Source: Astragalus membranaceus
Lineage: Eukaryota; Streptophyta; Magnoliopsida; Fabales; Fabaceae
Length of the DNA stretch: 64,000 nucleotides
NCBI GenBank assembly: GCA_039519185.1
Contig: CM076850.1
Location: forward strand, 91,296,471 to 91,360,470
Reading direction: 5' to 3'
Shown: positions 9,510 through 20,675 of the stretch, piece after piece
Position numbering within the stretch: position 1 is the stretch's first letter
Layout of the letters: each line of letters opens with the position of its first letter
Notes under the pieces: generated by a model
The model's database searches: none
Seen by the model: the letters and a program-made list of their open reading frames with translations, nothing else
What the model was told of the DNA's origin: nothing
Made by a program: the position numbers and the translations under genes

Positions 9510-9931
9510 TTAACCACTGATTTGTAACACAATGGTTGGATGTCACTAACCACAAATGTGCATCGCAATAGTTAGTGGCCACTAACCACAGATATGCATA
9601 AATGTGGTTAGATGTCAATGGTTAGATATTACTAACCACAAATGTGCATAGCAATGGTTAGTGGGCACTAACCACATATATGCATAAATGTGGTTAGATG
9701 CCAATGGTTAGTGGCCACTAACCATTGCAATGCACATGTGTGGTTAGTGACATCTAACCACATTTATGCACATTTGTGGTTAGTGATATCTAACCACAAA
9801 TGTGCATAGCAATGGTTAGTGGGCACTAACCACATATATGCATAAATGTGGTTAGATGCCAATGGTTAGATGTCACTAACCACACATGTGCATAGCAATG
9901 GTTAGTGGCCACTAACCACAGTTATGCATAT
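9510..9931. repeat. Foldback-like array of palindromic GGTTAGTG units
   Basis: About 420 bp are built from alternating GGTTAGTG / CACTAACC and TGTGCATA / TATGCATA blocks. The centre, 9702-9727, is a perfect 26-bp palindrome. The arms on both sides are roughly reverse complements of each other, so the whole block could fold into one large imperfect hairpin. No transposase is nearby. It could be a foldback-type element or an inverted satellite. Confidence 0.8.
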
Positions 9932-10648
9932 AATGAGAAGAAGAAGAAATCAACCTGCATAATGAGACATCAATGGCGTAAAGGAAAAACGTGCTTCAAT
10001 GGCGTGGTTCAACGGTGTGCGTCGCGGCCTATTTCCTTGCGTGAGTGCGTTTTTGCGACTTCCTTTGCGTCGTGCAATGACGTGCGAAGAAAAAGAGCGT
10101 GGAATAGAGAAGAAGAATGTGAAGGAGAAGAAGAAGAACGTTGAAAAAAAAAAGATAGGAAGAATGTGAAAAAAAAAAGAAACGTGAGAGAGAGAAAAAC
10201 GTGGAAATTTTGATTTAGTTTTGTAACATACCCTAAAAAATAGAGACGGATTTAATGGTTAATTTATTTTAATTTTTTAATTTAATTTAAACAAAAAAAA
10301 ACTGTGACAACAATGCCCTTATTCATTTCTATCCATTAGATTAAATTTGCTTAAAAATAGAAAATCTAATGACTACTATTTATTTAGTAAGAGTTACTGA
10401 GACTTAGTAACATCGGTATACTATTTCTTTCTTTCTAATCATACTTTATTATTTACTTAAACTGCTTTATTGGGTTTCCCATTCATTTTTTAATGTGATT
10501 TTTTTCATTAAGGTGAATGTGGCATGTTGGAACTCAGATTATTGGTTTGCTGGAAAATGGACAAAAGAAAAAAGCCTGGCGGAATCAGTTTTTCTCACAA
10601 CATGCTGCAGCATTAAGTGTGAACAACTTCCCTCCCTGACATGATGAC
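9932..10648. other. Purine-rich then AT-rich non-coding stretch
   Basis: GAA/GAAA-rich sequence (9935-10200) is followed by AT-rich DNA. No convincing gene. The last part probably contains the promoter of the gene starting at 10772. Confidence 0.4.
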
Positions 10649-10692
10649 ATGGTCCATGCTCTCAAACACGATATCCCAAGTTATTTTTTTTG

Positions 10693-10700
10693 CTATAAAT
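10693..10700 (+). promoter_or_regulatory. Likely TATA box of the 166-aa gene
   Basis: CTATAAAT lies 72 bp before the preferred ATG at 10772, with a pyrimidine/CA-rich leader between. This is the usual plant spacing for TATA box, transcription start and a short 5' UTR. Confidence 0.5.
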
Positions 10701-10771
10701 TAGTGACACCCTCAAGAGTTCTTTATATCTTACCCAAGTCAAGTGTCCCTTCCAAATCCAATCTTCAAACA

Positions 10772-11272
10772 ATGTCTCTCACACCCATTTCTCCATTTCC
10801 CATCTCAAATCTCAAAATACCAAGCACCAGCTACCACCTCATAGTGACCATAGGAACTCCAGAAACATCACCAAACAGTAATGAAGTAAAAGAAGCCACA
10901 ATAGAGATACAAGTTGAAGGATGGTATAAGCTTTATCTTCAGCCTGTAAAAGACAATACACCTCTATCAATGGAAAATGCTTTTACTAAGTCACCAAAGA
11001 TCACTTACAATTTCAAGCTTGCTCTTTTCATGACTCTCCCTGACTCTTCTCTTCTTTCTGATTATGTTTCCCAAGAGTTGGCCAACTTTACCATGAGCTC
11101 TGGTTTGGTTATGTATCTGTCACCCCGCATTGTTCAAAATGCTATGGCAATTGCACAACAGAGGCCTACCTCGGAGTTTAAGCTTATTTTTTATGTTAAG
11201 GTTATCACTGTTGACTTAGCTGATCACGAAGAATGTGAAGGGTACCGTAGACGTGGTCTTGTTTTGAGTTAA
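10772..11272 (+). CDS. Unrecognised 166-aa protein
   Basis: A clean single-exon frame beginning MSLTPISPFPIS. I chose this ATG over the upstream in-frame one at 10649 because a TATA box lies between them and the context before 10772 (CTTCAAACA) is typical of plant leaders. I do not recognise the family. There is no signal peptide, membrane span or zinc motif. The sequence alternates hydrophobic strands (YHLIVTIGTP, ATIEIQVEGWYKLYL, FKLIFYVKVITVDL), suggesting a beta-rich fold, and ends in a charged tail. The last 24 codons, including the stop, lie in an 84-bp unit that is repeated in frame just downstream. It is probably a host gene, as it lies in the only stretch not made of retroelements. 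Confidence 0.6.
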   Translation: MSLTPISPFPISNLKIPSTSYHLIVTIGTPETSPNSNEVKEATIEIQVEGWYKLYLQPVKDNTPLSMENAFTKSPKITYNFKLALFMTLPDSSLLSDYVSQELANFTMSSGLVMYLSPRIVQNAMAIAQQRPTSEFKLIFYVKVITVDLADHEECEGYRRRGLVLS

Positions 11273-11368
11273 AGAAATTTTAAGGTTGTCACCGTTGACT
11301 TAGCTGATCACCAAGAATGTGAAGGGTACTGTAGACGTGGTCTTGTTTTGAGTTAAAGAAATTTTAAG
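11201..11368 (+). repeat. Two tandem 84-bp units over the end of the gene
   Basis: Unit 1 is 11201-11284, unit 2 is 11285-11368, and a third begins for a few bases. The units differ at only a few positions. The stop codon of the 166-aa frame is inside the unit, so unit 2 encodes a near copy of the C-terminus, in frame but after the stop. Confidence 0.85.
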
Positions 11369-11812
11369 GTTGTTTCTTTTATGTTGTTTGTTTGTGTAAT
11401 GTGTGTGTTTCAATGTCTTTTTTATTTCTGCAGTTTTCATGGGAATAATGAAGAGGACCATTTCTCCATTTCTTTGAAAGAAGGTGGAAATCGGTTCTTC
11501 TTTGATGTTGCCGTCTATGGCTTTCTGTATATGCATTAATAGTGCTTTAGTAATGTTGTAATGCTATATGGAAATGGAAATTCGATGGGTATGTTTTCTG
11601 TTTATGAATTAATCCTTTGAATGCGCACACATAATGATGGTATAAAGAAATGGAAATTCGATATGGATGTGTTTTATGTGCCTTATAGTTGGCAAGGGAG
11701 AACTATTGTCTAGTCTAGGGTATTATAATATAGTCAAGATTACTGTAGCTCTCTCTGCATATGCATTAATGTATTATTAAATATTTGTAATGCTACCAGG
11801 AAAAGGAAATTC

Positions 11813-11817
<5 letters not shown>

Positions 11818-11871
<54 letters not shown>
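11818..11871. repeat. TA microsatellite
   Basis: An uninterrupted run of TA dinucleotides, about 27 repeats, in AT-rich non-coding DNA. The surrounding 11369-12003 holds no gene that I can support. Confidence 0.95.
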
Positions 11872-11873
<2 letters not shown>

Positions 11874-12003
11874 ACAATAAGGCTATGTTTTCTATATATG
11901 CATTAACGTACGTACACACAATGACACACTACTTTTTTTTTGGTGATCACACAATGACACACTATATGGAAATGGAAACTCATTCCTTAAATGTTATTTC
12001 TAT

Positions 12004-12240
12004 GAGCAATGCTATTTAGCCAAAAAAATTCAGCCAAAAATAGACAAAAACCACATTACAACATCAATTAACCAAGTTTTTTAAGCCACTAACCAACCTA
12101 CTTTTTCACAGTTTTTAGTCAATGGCCTAGAAAACTGTGAAAAAGTAGGTTGGTTAATGGCTTAAAAAACTTGGTTAATTGATGTTGTAATGTGATTTTT
12201 GTCTTTTTGGCTGAAAAGCTTTGGCTAAATAGCATTCCTC
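12004..12240. mobile_element. MITE with long terminal inverted repeats
   Basis: The 237-bp block begins GAGCAATGCTATTTAGCCA and ends with its reverse complement (one mismatch in the outer bases). The inverted repeats extend far inward: CTACTTTTTCACAGTTTT near 12108 pairs with AAAACTGTGAAAAAGTAG near 12132, so nearly the whole element folds into one hairpin. No ORF. I could not settle the target duplication, so the superfamily is open. Confidence 0.75.
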
Positions 12241-12439
12241 TTAGCAGAAGGTAGCTTTTACCATGTTTTCCTATCATGCATGGGAAAATGGCCATATGAT
12301 ATCACCCCCTCAAATAATAATATTAAAATAAGGTATGGCTTTGATCTTTTCCTGGAATAGAATATACACTAACCAAATCCGATCCATAGAAGTTATTTTG
12401 TGACAGGTGTCTTGGAACTTTGAAAAGATTGATCAAAAA

Positions 12440-12560
12440 AGTCGGCCTAATACCCGAGACCACTTGGATGAGATCGTTGGGGTCTCTTCTAGCTTAATCA
12501 AGGTCTTGGGTTCAAATCCAGTATTGGACATGCAGTAGTGTTAAATCTCTTGAGGGAATA
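12440..12560 (+). mobile_element. Possible SINE fragment
   Basis: A B-box-like GGGTTCAAATCC at 12508-12519 sits downstream of a weak A-box-like stretch near 12456-12467. That is the only evidence; ends and tail are unclear. Confidence 0.3.
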
Positions 12561-12815
12561 GTATATGGGTGTGCTGCAAAGTAATAAATGCTATTGTAAC
12601 AAACAATTATTACTGAGAAAATTGAAATGACCAAAATACCCTCGATTTTGGCGGACTTTTTTCCGCCTAAATGACAACTTTTTGGTGGATTTCGTATCAT
12701 ACTTTTATATATAAGAGATTAATTCAGTTTTATGGGGAACTAGCATTTATACTAGTGAGTCAGCTTCTAATTAAGTTGGTTATAACCAACTAACAGAAGC
12801 CTAGCTAGTTACAAT

Positions 12816-13106
12816 ATGCCACTACTGACTAACTTAGGACTAGATATATTGTTGAGTAGAATTAATGAATTCCTGATAGTTTTGTGTTCTCTTTTGGTCA
12901 TTGTTATTGTGTTTTACTCCTTGCAATTTTTTTATAATAGAATTGACCTCCATAATATCCAACTTGCACATAAATCCTCTAATAAAGTTACCACAACACA
13001 AGAATCCCTTATCAAACCACCAGAAGAAGATGAGCCTTTTGCAAAAGAACCGTCAATATTCAACTTGAAAACACCTTGGTTTGGGGACACCCAACATCTG
13101 CTATGA
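12816..13106 (+). CDS. Small single-pass membrane protein, unrecognised (96 aa)
   Basis: The ATG frame encodes a short N-terminus (MPLLTNLGLDILLSRINEF), one strongly hydrophobic segment (residues about 20-38, LIVLCSLLVIVIVFYSLQF) and a polar tail ending GDTQHLL. A TATA-like TTTATATATAAG lies about 100 bp upstream. The layout suggests a small membrane-anchored protein with a soluble tail of about 55 residues. I do not recognise the family. It could also be an exon of a larger gene or a chance frame. Confidence 0.35.
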   Translation: MPLLTNLGLDILLSRINEFLIVLCSLLVIVIVFYSLQFFYNRIDLHNIQLAHKSSNKVTTTQESLIKPPEEDEPFAKEPSIFNLKTPWFGDTQHLL

Positions 13107-14647
13107 TTAGTCTTTTGTTTCACTGATTTTTCATTCTTGAATTCATTCCCAAGAGTTATTGAGTTCTGAAAAATATTATACGAGCTTGCATCAAAGACAT
13201 TAGTATCTCAAAGGGAAATTCTTTAAGCCATGTACAAAGTACTCCTTTGATTTCTTTGCAACTCTTGATTCGATCTTTTGTCAGTGGAAACACTTTGTGA
13301 CAGAGTTCAAGTCCTTTTGAAGCTTACAATAAAACAATAAATGGTCATATCTTTTTTTACACGGGTGGGAAGTTCGCAAATGACTTTATGACAGGCCTGC
13401 TTGTGGGGTTCTTGAGTTGTGCATCTTTCATTTCAATATTTGCCTCTCCACTTTTAGCTAGATCCTAAATGAAGTTCCTATATATCCATCTAATCTTGAA
13501 TTGTATCAATTAGCTATAGAGCCTAGATGTAATTCCTTTTATTGAATTTTACAATTTTTTCTCCTTTTTTGCCTTGCAGGATAGTAACAGCAGCTGAGGG
13601 AGGGGACAATTAGTGAAGCCCAGCTTCACCTGGCCCAGCCCAGTGAAGTTTACAGATTGCTGCAAACTTAATTGTTTGATGAAACCTGCGGCACCCACTG
13701 GGTCGTCACTGTAGCGACACGCGGATCCTTTCCTTGGATCGGGTTCTGACCCGGTTCTTTTGATAAAAACAGTGGCTTAACCCTAGCTTCCTTCAGCTGA
13801 AGCTCTCTCTGTTACTGTAGCTCTTTCTTTCTTCTTCTCTCTATTCTCTCTCTGAAACCCTAGCAAGATTTGAGCTCTCACTTCGTGATTGAAGCTTAGA
13901 TCTTGCTAGGTAATGGCTGATGATGAACGAACACACAGTTTCAACTGAAAGCCCTTTGGTTTCACGGTGAAACGCTTCGATCTGAAGCTATGAGTGAGTC
14001 TTCTCACTCGTTCGATACTTTGTTCCCTGGTTTTCACTGATCTTGCTGTTACTACTGATTTTATGATGATTTCTACCTTCAATCACCTCACGATTGAAGG
14101 TATTACTTTCTTTCTTTGATTCTGATCTGAAACCCTAACCCTAGGTTTCACAATCAAAGAAACTAACTTGATTTTGTTTGATTCTTTGCAGGTAAACAGA
14201 GATCAAGTGTTCTTCGTGATTACCAAAGGTAACGAATCACACTTGAAACAATTTTACTTGTCTGCTCTTAATCTTTACAAAACCCTAATTTCTGTTTTCC
14301 TTTTTCTGATGTTTCTGGTACCACTGAGCTATGATATTGAACACCTTTAGCGTGATTCCACCCTTGGAAGCACTCTCACAGAGCCAAGATTAAGGTAGTC
14401 AATTCCTTTTCTTAGATATGTGTTTTATGCTTTCTTGATAAATGCAAACCCAGACTCTTTTCTTTCACCTTGCACGTATCTCAAGCAAATACCAAAACTG
14501 ATCTTCAGAGTTCTCACCTTAGAACTCTTCAAACGCACAGTCACAGGTAAACCCTTATCTTTCTTACTCCACTGTTTCTTTAATTCCTTTTCTTCAACTT
14601 TCCAATTCAATCTCAGAATTCGACTAATCCCTTTCTTCTTCTTGTTG
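13107..14647. other. Non-coding stretch with leader-like CT-rich sequence
   Basis: No convincing coding frame. Around 13800-13870 there is CTCTCT-rich sequence followed by GAAACCCTAGC, which resembles a plant 5' untranslated leader. Several short inverted repeats (TTTCAACTGAAAG, GTTTCACGGTGAAAC) lie around 13930-13970. It may be a promoter/5' exon that has lost its gene to the neighbouring copia element, or an old LTR. Confidence 0.35.
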
Positions 14648-15071
14648 TGAGGTACAAGCCCTTTGCTTGAGAATCACAACCTTGAAGTCAAGGATGAAGA
14701 TAGGAGCTAACGGTTCAGGGAGGTTGAACTTAAAAAAGATAGAGATAGAACAATAGAGAGTAGTATTAAACTGTAAAAACTAAACTTTATTGATTGTGAG
14801 TGATATTTTACAACTGAACTGTAATAGCTATATATACACAATATGTACACAATGTAGGCACGGACATGTCAGTTAAGAGTTGGTTGGTTAGAACTATTTG
14901 ACTCTTAACTGAATAAACCGTTAGGATCTCACAAGCTAACAAACTTTTAAATTTTGAAAACAAGTTGTTTGCTGTTTTGATAGCTGTAGGGTTTCCAACG
15001 GTCATATTTTCATGACCTATATTTCAGGGCTGTGTTAGTTTAGGATATTTTTAATTACCAAAAACTCAACA
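14648..15071 (-). repeat. 3' LTR of the copia element
   Basis: The plus strand reads TGAGGTACAAG ... AACTCAACA; the sense strand therefore starts TGTTGAG next to a G-rich polypurine tract and ends in CA. Length is 424 bp, normal for copia. A sense TATA-like sequence (TGTATATATAGC) lies near 14828-14842. The left boundary is inferred from the CA end, because the second LTR is missing. Confidence 0.65.
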
Positions 15072-15084
15072 CCCCCCCATAATG
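15072..15084 (-). promoter_or_regulatory. Polypurine tract of the copia element
   Basis: The sense strand reads TTATGGGGGGG immediately before the LTR start TGTTGAG, the expected second-strand primer. Confidence 0.8.
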
Positions 15085-15277
15085 AAAAACCACCTAAACT
15101 ATTACAAGCCTTAGGGCCAAAACATATAGGCTAAAAATTACAAGAGAAAAACTTAGACCTAAGCTACATAGACAGAGAAATAGGACTTATACACAGGACA
15201 GACCCCTGGATTAGTCTTAGAATACAAATTAGTTTGGAACAAGCCTCCAAACAGTGACTTTAGAGTTACCTTCTGAT

Positions 15278-15895
15278 TTAGAAGGCAACTAGGCCTATTT
15301 CTCTTCTCAAACTCACAAAGGCCTCTCCTTTGAGAGCCTTAGTGACTAGGTCAGCTAACTGTTCTTTAGTAGAGAAGTATTCTACACTTAGGTTACCACT
15401 TGAAACTTGCTCACGTATGTAGTGGAACTTAGGTTGAATATGTTTGGTCCTTCCATGTGCACTAGGGTTCTTTGCTAGACTTAGTGCAGATTTTTTATCT
15501 ATCCTTAGAGTAGGAGGATTACTTAGCTTGACTTGAAGTTCAGAAAGTAGAGAACTTAACCAAGCTGCTTGTGTGGCTGCTGCACAACTAGCATTGTACT
15601 CTGCCTCACATGAGGACAGAGCAACAACTCCTTGCTTCTTTGAGCTCCAAGAGATTGGGGCTCCTTGGAATTTGAAGAGGTACCCAGAGGTACTTCTTCT
15701 GTCAATATGATCTCCACACCAGTCTGAATCACAGTATCCAATTAGTGTATTACATGTAGCCCTGCCAATAGGAAACAGTAAACCATAATTAGTAGTACCT
15801 TTAATATACCTTAGAATGCGTTTTGCAGCATTCAAGTGAATTTGCATAGGGCAGTTCATATATCTACTAGTTACACCAGTAGCATATAAAATATC
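15278..15895 (-). pseudogene. Copia RNase H domain (frameshifted end of pol)
   Basis: This continues pol after a frameshift near 15895-15905. It carries the copia RNase H signature (GYCDSDWCGDHIDRRSTSGYLF, WSSKKQGVVALSSCEAEY) and the C-terminal block around KHIQPKFHYIREQV, then stops at 15278. Key acidic residues (D in CDSDW, E in SCEAEY) are present, so the domain itself is intact and only the join to RT is broken. Confidence 0.92.
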
Positions 15896-15899
15896 AGGT

Positions 15900-18800
15900 C
15901 TACTGTGACACTGATATATATCTTAGAGACCCAACAATTTGTCTAAAGTAGGTAGCATCCACTTTAGTGCCCTCATCTTCTTCTAATTTAGTTAAGTTAC
16001 TTTCAGCTGGATTAATTGCACAATTGCAATTTTCCAACTCAAACTTCTTTAGGATATCATTTGCATATTTCTGTTGATGCAAAATAATCCTCTCTTTGAC
16101 TCTTAAGAATTCTAACCCAAGAAAGTAGGTTAGTTTTCCCAAGTCAGTCATTTCAAACTCATCCTTCATGGACTGTTTGAATATAGCAATTTCTTTTGGA
16201 CAACTTCCAGTCACAAGAAGGTCATCCACATATAGGCACACAATTAACAAGTATGAGTTTATGTCTCCTTTGACATAGACTCCATGTTCATTAGTGCACC
16301 TAGAGAACCCTTGTTGTACAAAGAAAGCATCTATTCTTTTGTTCCAGGCTCTAGGGGCCTGCTTAAGACCATATAAGGCCTTATGCAGTTTTAGAGCATA
16401 ATCTTCCTTGCCTTTCTCAATGAACCCAGGAGGTTGATTTATAAAAACCTCTTCCTCCAAAGGCCCATTTAGGAAGGCTGAATTTACATCCATATGAAAC
16501 ATGCTCCACCCTTTACTACAGGCTAGTGCAGTCACTAGTCTTATAGTTTCATGTCTTGCAACAGGGGCAAAGACTTCAGTAAAGTCAATACCCTGTTTCT
16601 GTTGAAAGCCACGTGCCACAAGCCTAGCCTTGTATTTAACTATATTGCCACTAGGATCAAGCTTTAGTTTAAAAACCCATTTAACACTAATAGCTTTCTT
16701 TCCTTTAGGTAATCTAGTTAAGGTCCAAGTCTTATTTTTTTCAATAGAGGACAGTTCCTCTATCATACCTTTCTTCCAATCCTTAGACTTAAGAGCTTCC
16801 TCATAGTCTACAGGTTCCATATCTGCCATCATTGCATAGTGAACCAAATCACCATCATTTGTGATTTGATTATCCATAGTAATTTCAAAGTCTAGCATCC
16901 TCCTAGGTGGTCTCCTTTCTCTTAGAGGCCTAGGAGGAGCCTGCACAACATGTTCAGGCTCCTGTCCACCTTCCTCATTTACCTCTTCATAAGGATTTTG
17001 GTCCTCATTAGGCAAATTAGGATCATCATTAGGTAGGACAGGATCCTCATCCCCAGAACTTGCATCATTTGAATTAGGTTTAGAGTTAAAGGCTTCTTCA
17101 ATGGTTGTAGAGTCCACTGAACTCACTTGTTCAGCTTTGTCCCAATCCCATTGCTTGTCTTCAAGCACAACCACATCTCTTGACACTTCAGTTTTACCTG
17201 AATTAGGATCTAGTAGTCTATAACCCCCAGTAGGATGGTAACCCACTAGGATTAAGGGCCTACTTTTATCCTCTAATTTAGATCTCTTACTATCAGGTAT
17301 ATGGCAGTAAGCTATAGAGCCAAATACCCTCAAGTGAGACACACAAGGTACATTACCACTCCATACACATTCTGGTACTTTTGCTTCAAACCCTTTTGTA
17401 GGGCATCTATTCAACACATAGACTGCAGTTGTTACTGCTTCTGCCCAAAACCTTTTAGGTAGGCCTTTAGCCTTTACCATGCTTCTGGCCATCTCTAGGA
17501 TGGTCCTATTCCTTCTTTCAGCAACCCCATTGTGCTGTGGGGTGTATGGTGGAGTCACCTCATGTATAACTCCATTGGTGGTGCAGTATTCTTCAAATTC
17601 TTTTGAAGTATACTCACCACCACCATCAGTTCTTAGCACCTTTAATTTTTTGCCACTTTGAGTTTCAACAAGGACCTTAAATTTTTTAAACATATTGATA
17701 GTATCACTCTTGGCCTTTAGTAGGTATACCCAGATCATCCTAGAGTATTCATCTACAAAGGTAAGAAAATATTTGTTTCCCTCTATAGAGGATGTGTCCA
17801 TAGGGCCACATAGATCAGAGTACACAATCTCTAAAAGGTCCTTAGATCTATGTTCAATCTGTTTCTTAAAATTTTTTCTAGGCTGCTTACTCACTAGGCA
17901 GGTGGTACACTTCTCTTTGGTGTTATTAATCTTAGGTAACCCTTTTACTAATTTGTTAGTACTTAGGTTCTCTAAGGCTTTATAATGTAGATGACCAAAC
18001 CTAATATGCCACAAACTAGTATCATTATCAGTTGTGGCACTCATACATAGTGCCTCTGTTTTGCTTATACTAGTTTTAAAGGTCCTGTTATTAGCCAGTT
18101 GAGTAGTTAAAATTAGCTTGTCCTCTCTGTCATATAACTTCAACTTAGCATTTTTCATTAGGCAAGAGAAACCTTTTTCAATTAACTGGCCTAAACTTAT
18201 TAAGTTGCAACTAATCTCAGGAACATACTATACATCATAGACTGTTACCTTTTCCCCATCAGCCCTAGTTAATTCTAAGTTTCCTCTACCTTTAGAGATT
18301 ATAGATCTACCATTAGCACATCTAATGGCTACCCTAACTGTGGGGTCAGAGCTAATTAACCAATTTTTATTACTAGTCATATGATTTGAGCATGCAGAAT
18401 CTAGATACCAGATTTCTGTGATGGTTCTGCCATCACTTCCAGTGACCACTAAATCTACATATTCCTTTTCTAGTTTAGTTTTAACCTTATCTTTCTTAGG
18501 TTCAGTTAATCTAGGTTTATCACAAATCATGCTAAAAGAAACAGTGTCTGACTCTTCAGAATCAGAGTCAGAATCCTCCTTAGCCACATTGGCTTCAGAG
18601 ACTGACTCCTTAGGCTTAGTGCCCTTTCTGGTGGGACACTCTGTGGCATAATGCCCCATTTTGTCACACCTGTAGCATTGCACCTTAGACTTATCTTTTT
18701 TCTTAGGTGCATTACTATTTTTAGATGAGTTAGACTTAGTAGAAGGTTTAGAGTTACCTGGCTTGCTCTTAGGCTTCTTACTGTTACCTTTTTTACCTTT

Positions 18801-19199
18801 CTTGCCTTTGGCTGCATACATGGCCTGGTCTTCTTCATCAGATTCTTCGTCCAGAATGTCCATTCTGATCTCCTTAGCCTCTAGCTTTCCTTGAAGCTCT
18901 TCTAGCTTCAAACCAACATTATTAGTGGTCTCCTCTATGGTGTTGGTGACCACATACCACCTTTTAGACATAGATCTCAATATCTTTCTGCAGATATTGT
19001 TCTCTTCAAGTTTTTCTTCTTGAAGAGCCATGTCATTTTTGATTTTTTTCACCCTGTTGAAAAAATCAGTTACTTTCTCATCCTTCTTCATCTTGAGACT
19101 CTCATACTGAGCTCTCAAGGCTTGCAGCTTCTCCTCCTTTATAGGTGCTGCACCACAATAGCAGCGGTGAGGCTGTTTCTGTTTTGTTTTTTCCTCCAT
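15900..19199 (-). pseudogene. Copia gag-pol: gag (partial), protease, integrase, RT
   Basis: One continuous frame broken by a single TAG at 18228-18230. Gag lacks its N-terminal half but keeps the LQALRAQYESLKM region, a lysine-rich linker and the zinc knuckle CYRCDKMGHYATEC. Protease has the WYLDSACSNHMT active site. Integrase shows the zinc-binding region (HIRFGHLHYKAL ... CTTCLVSKQ) and catalytic blocks (YSDLCGPM, LRTDGGGEYTS, GVAERRNRT). Reverse transcriptase has MDVNSAFLNGPL, YGLKQAPRAWN and the catalytic CLYVDDLLVTG. The frame ends at 15900 through a frameshift. The ATG at 19199 is the first in frame, not the original start. Confidence 0.93.
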
Positions 19200-19820
19200 A
19201 TTTGTTGTAAAAAAACATAGTGCTATATTTTCCTTGAACCACAATTTTTTTGAGTTTTTTCCATGTCTGCAGCATATTATTCTGATTTTATAATGATTGG
19301 TTGTAGGTTGTTGGATCACGACAATGGCCTAGGATTTCACGGTATAGAGCATCGGTGAGAACACAATCATCTAAGGCGGAGATAATTGATGCTCTATACA
19401 AGCCTTTGGATGATGGAAATGATGATGTTATTATCAGGTTTGTGTAAAACTGTTGAACTATTGCTGTTTTAAAGTATTATCATGTTCTCCCCTATATTTT
19501 AATTTCTTTTTAAAGTATTTGTTTTTATTGAGAGTTGACTTTATTATGCATGTGATTAGTATGAAAACGGTAGTTGTTGCCTGTGTACTTTACTATATGG
19601 TTACTGATCTTGCGGCAAGGGTTGAAGGCAAGCCCTTTAAAAGAAGAAATAATAGAGAAGAATATTTTTGTTTATTTCTTTGTTAATAGTTGCATCGTAC
19701 ATCTTATTTAATGGAAGAATTCATCCTGATTTAAGAAATTGTTACTAAATATATTACAAGCAATGTTAGTGTGAGTGATTCTGAGATTTAAGAAATTGTT
19801 GTGTACTGTGTAATTATCAG

Positions 19821-20086
19821 AAATGTCGTCTTCATTCAATAGCTGAGAACTTTGGAGCAATTGCAGCACATCATAGGGATTCACCACTTGAAGATACAGG
19901 CTTTTCTTTTGTAGGGTGTAGTATTAAAGGAACTGGAAGCGTGTACCTTGGAAGAGCATGGGGGGACTACTCAAGAGTAATATACTCAAAATGTAATATG
20001 GATGATATTATCAATCCAGAAGGATGGTCAGAATGGGATCATCCACAAAGAAAGAAGTATAATATTACTTGTTCTAGATTTGACAT

Positions 20087-20126
<40 letters not shown>

Positions 20127-20329
20127 TCTATTAGAATTCATAATGCAGATTTATAACTAAGCATTTTGTTTGGTATTTCAGGACTGCAGTGTTTGGTGAG
20201 TATGAGTGCCGTGGAAGAGGAGCAGATAGTAGTGAGAGGGTGGCTTGGTCAAAAAACTTGAGCTATGGAGAAGCAAAGCCTTTCCTAGACATGAACTTCA
20301 CAAATGGAAACCAGTGGCTCAGACTGTAG
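19821..20329 (+). pseudogene. Pectinesterase, last two exons
   Basis: Pectinesterases demethylate cell-wall pectin. Exon 19821-20056 encodes FGAIAAHHRDSP, DTGFSFVGCSIKG and VYLGRAWGDYSRV (the conserved catalytic-region block with its Arg), then NPEGWSEWDHP. An intron follows (20057 GT to 20181 AG) containing an AT microsatellite. The last exon 20182-20329 gives TAVFGEYECRGRGAD and ends DGNQWLRL-like (NGNQWLRL) at a TAG. Splicing restores the frame. The N-terminal two thirds, with the catalytic Asp blocks, is not found upstream, where the copia element ends. It is most likely a truncated gene, although earlier exons beyond the copia element cannot be excluded. Confidence 0.8.
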
Positions 20330-20570
20330 TATTGTACTGCATCAATCATATGACAGTTATGATTCTCCTTGTTTATTTTCCTATACATCAACAAAATGAC
20401 AATAAAAATTATATTAGGCTTGTAAAGTTGTAAGTGATGCTTTTTATTTGTACATGTGTAAATTCTATTAGATATGAAAATAGTTGAGGTTATGTTGTAG
20501 GGTTTTTTCTTGATATTCATCCACCAGTTCCCTAACCAACACTACAACAGAATTGTTAAAAAAGGGCGCC

Positions 20571-20675
20571 ATCATCAGGGGCGCTTTCTAAAAAGCGCCC
20601 CTGATGTCCAAAATACGGAGGGCCATCAGGGGCGGTTTTTAAAAGCGCCCCTGATGGCCCTCCGTATTTTGCTAA
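20571..20675. repeat. Left subterminal inverted repeats of the CACTA element
   Basis: Hairpin-forming CATCAGGGGCGCTTTC / AAAGCGCCCCTGATG is followed by a second hairpin whose arms are GGAGGGCCATCAGGGGCG and CGCCCCTGATGGCCCTCC. They match the motif of the right-end array. Confidence 0.85.

Larger units (their letters stand above)
14648..19199 (-). mobile_element. Ty1/copia retrotransposon lacking its 5' end
   Basis: On the minus strand it runs gag, protease, integrase, reverse transcriptase, RNase H, polypurine tract and 3' LTR (14648-15071), the integrase-before-RT order that defines copia. No 5' LTR, primer site or first part of gag is found to the right; the element stops near 19150-19199, close to exon-like host sequence. 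Decay is light: one in-frame stop and one frameshift across about 1,290 codons. Confidence 0.93.
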
